Below are positions 56,226-64,000 of a DNA stretch of 64,000 nucleotides, one piece after another; the first letter of the stretch is position 1; the number at the start of each line of letters is the position of its first letter. The DNA is from Bilabrum cf. latius (taxonomy: Eukaryota > Bigyra: Bicosoecida > Bigyra > Bicosoecida). The stretch spans positions 1,426,001-1,490,000 of the forward strand of contig OZ237736.1 in the NCBI GenBank assembly GCA_965178125.1, given 5' to 3'. A program made the position numbers and the translations under genes. The notes beneath the pieces were generated by a model. That model was not told where the DNA came from and did not search any database. It was given only the letters and a program-made list of their open reading frames with translations.

Positions 56226-58448
56226 TCAGATGGACTCTGCAGCCCTGGTCCCTTCGCCCTCCCCGTCGGCAGCCGCGCGATCCCCGCTGCTCGATCCCGT
56301 GCCAGTGGTGGGGTCCTCCAGCTGCTCGAACCCCGGGGCCGGCGCCGCGCCGCGGACCGATACCTGCGCATCAGACGACGGCTGCATCGCCCGCCCCGAA
56401 TATGCAGAGCCCCGCCCCGCACCTCCGGCGGCCCCCGCACCTTCGGTGGCCCCGCCGCTGCTGCCCCCCCCGCCGCAGCACACATAGTACAGCATCATCG
56501 CGAATGCCCCGCCGAAGACAAGCCCCAACACGAACGTCCCCGCCGCCAGCCCCACCTCCTCCCTCAGCTGCGCCTCCGTGCGCGAGGGACAGTCGGACTG
56601 GGCCGACGGCGGGGCCACGCTGCCCCCGCCCCCATCTTCGCCGCACAGCGACCGGTCGGGCACGGGGGCCGATGCGCAGTAGGGCGCCGTGTCGCACACG
56701 AGGTTCTCCAGTCCAACGTCGTTGAGCGAGTGCTCCGTGAGAGACTCGAGCGTGGGTCCGTGCGGGTCAAAGAACGCGAACGAGACGTCGCTCCGGAAAT
56801 CCTTCCATTCCCCCTCGGCCCCTGACACCGGGCTGCCGTCCTCGTGGCACCACCGCCGCCTCCCGCGGTATTGCACCTCGAGAGGCACGCCGGACATGCC
56901 ACCCCCGGGAACAGCGGTCCTGTACACGGGCCACGAGTCGGCCACGAAGAAGAAGCTCGCCACCCCTTCCGAGCACACGAACCTCTCCGAGGGGTCGAAG
57001 CGGGGGCCCAAGGGAGGCCCGTCGTCGTCACCCCCGTCCTCTCCCTCCTCCTCCCCGGCCGCCACCTCCTGGGCCTCCTCCTCCTCCGTCTCGAAGAAGA
57101 GCCCGTCGGCGGCCGAGGCCCCCGTCCGCTGGAACTGCGCGTCAAACTGCATGGCAGGCACGGTCCCGCGGGCCGTGACGAGGCCCTTGTAGGTCACGTT
57201 GAAGTCCACCCCGGGAGTCCCGTGCAGCCCGAACAGCTCTAGGGATGGGCGCAGGTGTCCCGTGTCGTCCGTTAGAATGTCCTGGGCGTTTCCAGCGTAG
57301 AATACCTGGCACTCAACGGCTAGATCGCCGTCCGCCGGGTCGATCGCTTCCCCTGGAGCCGCGGGCGTGGCTGGCCCCGCGGAGATGCGGTACCTGACCT
57401 TGCGGTTGAGGTCTTCGAGGAGCGTGACCCGCTCGCCACCGGGGGCCAGCACGTCCATGCGCGCCAGCTGCCGCTCCGAGTCGAAGAATTCCCGCACGTG
57501 CGACGTGCTGCCGACCCAGCCGGTAGGAGCGTCTGCCGCCAGAGCGGGGCCCGCGGGATCCACGTACATTTCCGAGGTATAGTCGAAGCTGGTGCTGTAG
57601 GCCGTGGGGAAGGCCGGCATCGTGGGCTCGGGGGACGGTGTGGGCACCGGGGGCGGCGAGGCCGCAGAAGGGGGCCCGAAGGAGCGCGCGGGGACGGGGT
57701 TGCAAGCCGCCCCCGGGGGCCTCGAGAGGGTGGGGGGGGGGGCCTCGGGCCAGAACCGGACGTACTCGTACGAGTGCTGGAATCTGTGCACGTCCACCAC
57801 GTCGCCGTTTGCGGCGAAGGTGATCCTGGCCCCAGAGACGAGGGCGCGGAGGGGCACCCTATACGGCGAGTGCTCGCCTTCGCCCGATCCGGGGCCGCGG
57901 CGGAAGGAGAAGGCTTCCCAGCCCTCTGCCGCGAAGCTGAACAGGATGTCGTACTCACTGTCAGATCGACCCCCGTTTGGTAAGGGCCGAGATTGGTTTC
58001 GTACCCTGACGTCCCACACCTCGGCCCTGATGCCTCGTACCATACGCATCCCGATGAATTGCGGGTTGAACTGCGCCCCAAATCGGAAGAAATCGGTAGA
58101 GCTCTCCAACCTGGGGGCAGAGCTGGTGTTTCCTGAGAATGGGCCATACGTTTCAGGGGAAACTTCGCACCGATCCTTGTACGTGATCAAGTTATCGTGG
58201 TCCGAATCTTCAATGGTGTATCGCCGCTCCGTCCGAAAATCGTCAATGATCGCTACTAGCACACCTGCGCGTCGTTCTTCCCGCCTCTGCCAGTTGTTGT
58301 CGTGGTCAAACCACTCACGGATCGATAGACTCTCATTTAACTCCAAAAAATTGGCCTCCACATCCACTGAGAACTATTCAGGCAGGATGGGCAGCTCGCG
58401 AGCCAGCGTGCCAGTCACCATGATTCCAGCTAGTGCTAGAACTAACAT
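56226..58448 (-). CDS. Type I membrane protein with two LolA-like extracellular modules
   Basis: Single exon from ATG 58448 to TGA 56228-56226, 740 aa. The start MLVLALAGIMVTGTLA is a signal peptide; it is joined to the rest of the frame only by reading through TAG at 58376-58374 (residue 25). Two similar extracellular regions follow. Each has an EWFD or EFFD motif, a segment of the type TYKDRC or CQVFYAG, and a later VRGIRAEVWDV or TARGTVPAMQFDA. This order resembles LolA-like/ependymin-like modules seen in animal and protist surface proteins. A transmembrane helix (GLAAGTFVLGLVFGGAFAMM) near residue 640 precedes a Gly/Ser-rich tail. A cell-surface lipid- or ligand-binding role is a guess from the module type. 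Confidence 0.75.
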
Positions 58449-58962
58449 CTACGAAATAAAAGGGGGTCTGAATGGCCTGTGTGGAGTACATGCCGGGTGG
58501 CGAGGCTGCTAGGGAGCGATCAAGAGCGACACGTCACCGCAGGCTGCATCGGCTGCTTCATGCATACAGCGGAGCGATCAAGAGCAACACATCACCGCAG
58601 GCTGTATCGTTTGCTTCATCCATACAACGGAGCGATCAAGAGCAACACATCACCGCAGGCTGCATCGGCTGTTTCACGCTAGACGAATCCTAACGGCGTG
58701 CGATGGGCCGGGCAAGTCACGAGATCGAAGTGCACACATCCCAACGTCTAAATCTGTATTTATATCTTTCACGCCATACAACTTCCACCCAGCCAGCCCT
58801 TCTTACTCACGTTGTTCGGAGTGCGTGCTCGATCATGTGGTTTTAATCTTCTTCTTGAATGAGGGGTTTTAATCTTCTTCTTGAAAGTTGAATGAGGGGT
58901 TGCAACCGCTGGCGCAAGTGCAGCTGTGCGCCGCGGTTGGCTAAACAGGTGAGGAGGTTGGT
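58449..58962. other. Intergenic region with minisatellite and a direct duplication
   Basis: About 510 bp. It contains the 58-bp tandem repeats (58513-58678) and, at 58841-58900, two copies of GGTTTTAATCTTCTTCTTGA followed by GAATGAGGGG-type sequence. No gene is supported. Confidence 0.6.
58513..58678. repeat. 58-bp intergenic minisatellite, about 2.8 copies
   Basis: Copies start at 58513, 58571 and 58629, each beginning GGAGCGATCAAGAGC and containing ACCGCAGGCTG. The length is not a multiple of three, and the array lies upstream of the type I membrane protein gene. Confidence 0.9.
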
Positions 58963-59376
58963 TCAGCGATGGTAATCGGGCCAGGGCACGACGGAGCAGA
59001 CGACGAAGTTGCTGGTGAAGGAGGTGGATGGACGATCCCCATGGACAGAGAAACCCTGGGAGTCGGAGCCGATTGAGTCATCCAAGGGAGCAGCAATTCC
59101 AAGGATGAGGTAGGTAGTGCACAGGATCAAGGAGGAAGTGCAAAGGAAGGAACTGAGTGGATTCCTGGACGCAATGGAGAACGCATGGAGTAGGTACCCG
59201 ACGCGGTGTCGGATGCTGAGATGGCGAGGAACATCCTTGTCAGCATGGCACTCAATGTACCTGCCGTACGGGCGCTCGATCTTGAGGTTAAATCGCGCAA
59301 TTGGACTCTCTGGAGATAAGGCGTACGCACCCAGTGCTATCCCAGAATAAAACGCAATCCTGGCAAAGGTTGACAT
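58963..59376 (-). CDS. Hypothetical small membrane protein (weak)
   Basis: Open frame of 137 codons from ATG 59376 to TGA 58965-58963. Hydrophobic segments ARIAFYSGIALGAYAL and SFLCTSSLILCTTYLILGIA could span a membrane, and RPYGRYIECHADKDVPRHL lies between them. No family is recognised, there is no TAG, and the frame stays open further upstream to about 59676 without a natural-looking N-terminus, so splicing or a chance frame are both possible. Confidence 0.33.
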   Translation of the reverse strand: MSTFARIAFYSGIALGAYALSPESPIARFNLKIERPYGRYIECHADKDVPRHLSIRHRVGYLLHAFSIASRNPLSSFLCTSSLILCTTYLILGIAAPLDDSIGSDSQGFSVHGDRPSTSFTSNFVVCSVVPWPDYHR

Positions 59377-59762
59377 GTGAATGGCTAGCAGAGGGATCGT
59401 AGCGAGGGAAACGGCACAGGATTCCAGCGAGCATGTCGAGCGTCGCCCGAGCCAAGCAGTGTCGAGCCTGGGTCGAACGGCGGCGGCAGTCTGTTCGGTA
59501 GCAGGGTATCGGAAGCAGGGGATCGAAAGCGTATTACGTCTGGTCCAGGTACAGCACGATCCAGCAGCGGTACGTAATGACGATGATCTCTGGATCGGAT
59601 GGCGGCCCGGGCCCGGGTGGTGGTGGAAGAATCGATCATCCACGTTGGTGCGGGGAATCGAAAGCCATGCAAACATGCGTATACAACAGAAGTGACAGCT
59701 CCAATAGCAACCTTGCTCACCTACCTGCTTCGTGTGTGCCTGCCAAGTTGGGCCACGGCCAG
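59377..59762. other. Spacer upstream of the weak small ORF
   Basis: About 390 bp between the weak ORF and the next gene's stop. The minus-strand frame is open here but looks non-coding (irregular composition). No other feature is seen. Confidence 0.35.
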
Positions 59763-62700
59763 TCAGGACATGGTCGGCGCCAGTCCCAGCTCCCTCATGC
59801 GGTCCGCCAGCACGACCTCGTGGTCCTGCGTGATCTGCAGCAGCCGAGTGCTCGCCTCCCCGCGCTCCACCGCAAACTTTTCCTCGAGCGACCGGCGCCG
59901 CTTCGGGTCCTTCTCCTTGGCCAGCGCCGCCTCTCTCGCGTCCTCTGCCCCCTGCTCCTCCTGAAGCACCCGGAGCAAGTGCTCGTTCTGGTCCCTCCGG
60001 AGCTCCTCCAGCTGCTTGGCAGCGGCCCGACGGGCCTCCGAGCTACTACTACTGCCGCTGTTTCTGGTTCTGGTTCCACTCCCCGGCGCATCTCCCGGCA
60101 TCGCACCACTATGTCCCCTTGTTGCCCCGCGGCTGGCATCGCCGACAGCACCGCCCACGGCCTCTTCGAACCCGTCCAGGTCTTCCAGGTCTTCCCCGCC
60201 TGCATGCACGCCATCGTCGTACGCCTACCCATCTCCATTCTCGCCCGATGGGTCTGCTGCACGAGACCTGCTGCTGGCCCGAGAATGACCCTGCTGCAGC
60301 AGTGCAGGCGTCCTGCCGTACAGCTCAGGGGCAGCGCCAGGCCCCTCCTTCCCACTGCCTCCAGGGCCGCCCAACCGGCTGCTGCCGGGGCGCCGCCTGC
60401 TGCTCGACGAGGCGCCCGCGGTGCGGGGCCTCCTGCCTCTGCCACGGCCCTTGGCTCCCCTGCCCCTGCCAGTGCCCTTGCCAGTGCCCCGGCTCCTGCC
60501 CGAGCCAGTGCTCGGCCTGCCCTGGCCCCGGCCCCGGCCCACCGAGCTTCGCGCCGACTGGCCCCCGCGGCCGCCATCGATCGGAGGCAGTGAGGCACCG
60601 TGCCTGCTGTTCCCCGGCCCGCCATGCACCCCACGCTGGCCCCCACTCCCACCAGCACCCAGGCTGCTCGCGGACACCGCCTGCCGCGCCGCCCGCGCCG
60701 CCCTCCTCTCGATCCGAGCCTCCTCGCCCTCGTCCACGGGGCCCCTCGGGGGCACGAACCGAGCAGAGGCAGTGGAGGGACGCTCCCGCCCTGGACCCTT
60801 CACCCTGGCCCCGGGACTCCCATGGAGCCTCTTTCTGCGGCCACCGCGGACAGAGCCGGGGCGGGATCGGGCTCCGTCCCCGGCCCGGGTCGGTGACCCC
60901 ACACTGGGGACACCCGAGTCGCGGGGGTGTCGCCGAGGGGGGAGCGACAGTGGGGAGCCGTGGATGTCCCCGTCCCTGTCCCTTCCGCCCCTTCCGCCTG
61001 TGATCGAGGGGCTGCCCACTGATCCCGCCTGCGAGCCGCCTCCTCCTGCTCCTCCTCCTCCCGCCCGCGCTCTCGCCTCAACCGCTTGCACGTCGATGCC
61101 CATGGAGGCCGCCAGCTCCTTGAGCTTGCCCGTGTCCTTCTGCTTCTTGATGCGGTGGAACTCCTCCATGAGCTGTTCCTTCTCGTGCTTGCTCTGCTGC
61201 AGGGCCAGGTGCTTCTGGCGCCGCACCTCCTCGCGCTGCCGGCCGACCTCTTCGGCCCTGCGCGCGGCCGCATCGAGCCGCAGCTTGGTCCTCAGCTTTG
61301 CGTACTCCTCCTTGCGCTGGACCCTCCTGATCGCCTCCTGCCTGGCCTCTTCCTTGGCTGCCGCGCGGCGGTGCTTGGCCGCCTCTTGCCGTGCCAGCTC
61401 CTTCCGGGCCTCCTCGGCGCGCTGTTCCTTGGCCTCTAGCTGGCGGAGCATGGCCTCCCGTTTCTCCCTCTGCTCCTGCATGTACTGCTCCAGCGCCTGC
61501 TTGCGGTGGGCCTCCTTGGAGCCCTCTCCCCCGTGCATTGCCCTCCACTCCTTCTGCTTCTGCTCGAGGAACTTCTCCACGTACACTTCCTTTCTCCTCG
61601 CCTTGTCCAGGATGGCCTGCTTCCGCTCCCTCTCCTGCTCCTCCATCCGCCGCTGGGTCTCGCGGATGTGCCTCTCTTTCTCTGCCGCCTCCTCCCGCGC
61701 CTTCCTCTGCCTCGTCTCCTTCTCCATCTCGAACTCGCGCTGCCGACGGGCCACATCGGCGTCCCGCCTCGCCTGCTCCTCTGCCGCCCGACGCACCTGC
61801 TCCTGCTGCTGGGCCTGGGCCTGCGCCACGCGCTCCTCGGCGATAGCTCGCTTGCGGGCCGCCCGATCCTGTTCCTTGCGGCGCTGCTGCTCCACCTTGG
61901 CCTCTCTTTGCTTCTCCTTCTCGCGCGCCTCCCGCTGCCTCGCCTCTGCCTCCTCCCTCTGCCTGCGATAGATCGCCTCCTTTTCCTTCTGAAACTGCTC
62001 TGCCCTCCGTGTCAGCTCCTGCTGCTTCTTGATGGCCTCTCGCTTACGGCGCCACTCCTCCTTCTTGGCCTCGGCCGCCGCGCGAGCAGCTGCCTTCGCC
62101 TCGCGCTCCATCACCGCCTGCAGCTCCCTCTCCTTCTCCTCCTCGCGCCGGCGCCTCCGCTCCTCTGCGGCCTCCCGCTCCCTGATTGCCCGCGCGGCCC
62201 TCTCTTTCCTCTGCCTCTCCAGGGCCTCCTGCCTCTGCCTCGTGCGCTGCGCCTGCTGCTCCATGCGGCCCCCGATGGCGGCCATCTGCACCTCGTGCTC
62301 CAGCATCCGGGCGATCTCGTCACGCTGGTGCTGGCGCATCTTCTCGAGGGCGTCCTGTTCCTTGCGGAGGGTGCTGTCTGCGGCTCCCACTGAGCTCCTG
62401 CGCCTGCCGCTGCCCCTGCCAGCTCCGATCTGCAGGACGACGAGGTCTTTCGCACCAGACGCGATTATCGCATCGCGCGCCTGGATCACGGCTTGCAGCC
62501 TCTCTGCGAGCTTGTGGGGAACATTGGGGCAGTGCAACATGCATGGGGTGCTTCGAGCGGCAGGGCCGAGTCGGGTGCCGCTGCGGCTTGCAACATACCT
62601 CTTCTCCTCGCTTCGAACCGCTCGAACCGCTCTCGCTGCACGTCAGAGTCCTAACCGACCTCTCTAAATGCATCATAGTCGCGGAACACTAGCTCGTCGG

Positions 62701-62929
62701 GATCTACACCGTGTCGCAGGCAGGCTTCAAGAGAGCGTGGCGACGTGAGCGGGGGTCTAACCGACCCGCGCTCGTCGAAAGAGTCCAACGAAATGCCCCC
62801 ATCGGCTTCACTCTTTGGAACAATCCGTAATACCGGCAAATCACTGCCAGCTCCGCCGGCGGCAGGTCCAGAGCCGCCAAGCCTCTTCCTAGACTTTTTT
62901 GCCGACTTTGATTTCGGTGATCGAGGCAT
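59763..62929 (-). CDS. Arg/Glu-rich coiled-coil protein (1,023 aa)
   Basis: Two exons, 62929-62599 and 62503-59763 (GTATGT donor, CTCGCAG acceptor), total 3,072 bp. A basic N-terminus (MPRSPKSKSAKKSRKRLGG) precedes VFRDYDAFREVG and ERFERFEARRRERLQAVIQ, where the second exon joins. Residues about 150-600 are an almost unbroken charged single helix/coiled coil (for example EERRRRREEEKERELQAV), followed by a Gly/Ser/Arg-rich linker and a last coiled coil (EARRAAAKQLEELRRDQNEH). TAGs at 62653-62651 and 60227-60225 are in frame; reading through them joins the N-terminal exon and the C-terminal coiled coil to the main body. Stop is TGA at 59765-59763. Composition resembles cytoskeletal or flagellar structural proteins, but no family can be named. 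Confidence 0.78.
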
Positions 62930-63260
62930 ACTAGCGCAATTTTTCCGACTCAATACCTTCAAACCTAATTATGAGAGGGAAGGGTTATCGCGAAGAGCCC
63001 CGCTACGGTGTTTGGCTTGCAGTATACGGGGTGGAAGAAGCCCGAGCCGTTCAGTGCAATGTTGCGAGTACTTTTGGTCCGGATCCGGAAATAGAATTCA
63101 AACCGCCCGGTGGGCTTTATGCGGTAATTTGTCTGTACTATAGAAGAGTAGGGCAAGTCTGCAATACATTTTCGCAATATCGTGACTGTGCCGAGTTGTA
63201 GCACGCTCAATTAACGATCTGCATCAACTCTGTGACCTGCGGCGGCCCCACCATCGAGCG
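62930..63260. promoter_or_regulatory. Divergent promoter, coiled-coil gene (-) and ABCD transporter (+)
   Basis: 331 bp between proposed starts, AT-richer than the genes. A 76-codon open frame at 62971-63201 lies here but has no gene-like features. Confidence 0.4.
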
Positions 63261-64000
63261 ATGCCGGTCCTCAGTCGTCCGATGCAGCTGCTGACATTCG
63301 TGGGAGGCCTCTCGCTCACGGCCGTTGCGATCCGGTAGTTTGGCCGTGGAGTTGCTAGGCATGCGCGGACGGTTGGCTTGCATGGCAGGGATGCGCGAGA
63401 CGCTGAAGACGACGAATCTTCGTCGGCCCAGCAAGGCGCCGGATCGTAGGCCCCGGGCAGCCGACGAACGCGGCGTAGGGGCCTGGCAGGTATTGCTAGG
63501 ATTGTTAAGATTTGTTGTCCCAACGGGATCGCATCGATAGAAGGTTTCTGGGCAGTGCTGTCGGCCGTGCTGATGCTCGTTCGAACGCAGGCAGACCTGC
63601 TCTCGATCAACAAGCAGACCGAGATTGAGCTTGCCATCATCCAGAAACGTGTCCGGTCCTTCGAGTCCCTCCTCGTGGAGGTCGCGCTGATCGCCATCCC
63701 GGTGAGCGCGGCAAACGCCATGATGCGGTACGCCCTGAAGCAGCTCGAGCACCGCCTGCAGCTCAACCTCACGGCCCACCTCGTCAGGAGGTGCACGGAG
63801 GAGAAGGTCCTGTACCGCCTCACACGGGTGGACGACCGCCTGCGGGAGGGCCCCCAGCACACCATCTCCGAGGACGCGGCCGAGTTCGCGCGCGTGCTCG
63901 TGGAGCTCTACCGCCGCGTGGTGTCCTCCCTCACCAACATCGCCATCTACTGCTACCGTCTCGGGCAGTCGATCGGCGTGGGCGCTCCCGCGGCGCTCAG
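63261..64000 (+). CDS. ABC transporter subfamily D (peroxisomal), N-terminal part, cut by window edge
   Basis: One frame from ATG 63261 to the window end (246 codons). It starts MPVLSRPMQLLTFVGGLSLT, a hydrophobic segment, then an acidic/Ser-Gln linker and a basic stretch (RRTRRRGLAG), then GFWAVLSAVLMLVRTQADLL, and a long block matching the ABCD membrane domain: LVEVALIAIPVSAANAMMRY, LEHRLQLNLTAHLVRR, VDDRLREGPQHTISEDAAEF. The last segment corresponds to the MDGRLRNPDQSLTED motif of peroxisomal fatty-acyl-CoA transporters. TAGs at 63336 and 63447 lie between the N-terminal hydrophobic segment and the membrane domain; without readthrough the gene would appear to start inside the membrane domain. 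The nucleotide-binding domain would lie beyond the window. Confidence 0.86.

Noticed and set aside
62971-63201. 76-codon plus-strand frame between two divergent genes
   Set aside because: No family resemblance, no signal or splice support, and it lies where two promoters are expected.
63490-63545. Frameshift or extra intron in the ABCD gene
   Set aside because: A single frame from 63261 to the window end covers the conserved region when TAG is read as Gln; the alternative frame is a coincidence.
1-64000. In-frame TAGs as evidence of pseudogenes, sequencing errors or RNA editing
   Set aside because: The interruptions are always TAG and never TAA or TGA, there are no matching frameshifts, and they affect essential genes such as CCT-beta and RPF2 as well as unknown ones.
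1-64000. Programmed stop readthrough or pyrrolysine/selenocysteine recoding
   Set aside because: The codons are far too frequent, occur in ordinary contexts and align to Gln at the best conserved sites; no recoding element is seen nearby.

Overview
The window is nuclear DNA from a GC-rich, gene-dense eukaryote, almost certainly a unicellular protist. It has spliceosomal introns (20 supported, 51-216 bp, GTGAGT/GTAAGT donors, mostly CGCAG acceptors), tightly packed genes on both strands, and typical eukaryotic proteins: a P4-ATPase, a CDK, CCT-beta, RPF2, eL/uL24-type ribosomal protein L26, cytoplasmic dynein intermediate chain, a mitochondrial carrier, an ABCD transporter and a TALE homeodomain protein. 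I cannot place the lineage from this sequence.

The main result is a variant nuclear genetic code. About 100 TAG codons lie in frame inside otherwise intact genes, including universally conserved ones. No supported gene ends in TAG: about 16 end in TGA and three in TAA. Where TAG falls on a strongly conserved residue, that residue is glutamine: the Gln-Ser-Asn-His motif of a D-cysteine desulfhydrase/ACC deaminase-like enzyme, and the Lys-Thr-Gln-x-Gln motif of a tricarboxylate-type carrier. TAG also alternates with CAG inside short Gln runs. Read as UAG = Gln, UAA/UGA = stop, nearly every long gene in the window becomes one clean reading frame. For all 13 complete spliced models the summed exon length is divisible by three. 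Under the standard code the same loci look like rows of broken fragments.

Layout, left to right: P4-ATPase (-, cut by the left edge); CDK with C-terminal RS repeats (-); FGGY sugar kinase (+); very large beta-propeller/REJ single-pass membrane protein (+); golgin-like coiled-coil protein with a 3-kb internal tandem array (-); secreted beta-helix protein (+); Cwc21/SRRM2-like SR protein (+); CCT-beta (-); RPF2 (+); giant TALE homeodomain protein (+); divergent protein kinase (-); dynein intermediate chain (+); RPL26 (-); mitochondrial carrier (+); 2,156-aa unknown low-complexity protein (-); membrane-anchored unknown protein (+); D-cysteine desulfhydrase-like enzyme (+); secreted type I membrane protein with a probable internal duplication (-); weak small ORF (-); 1,023-aa coiled-coil protein (-); ABCD transporter N-terminus (+, cut by the right edge).

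The genes do not form a pathway or operon. Many neighbours are divergent pairs sharing 94-375 bp, or convergent pairs separated by 90-300 bp. Introns cluster at 5' ends, and two genes start with ATG exons of only 11 and 15 nt. Gene models, splice sites and the code assignment were read by eye from the sequence; family assignments rest on remembered motifs and were not checked by database search.
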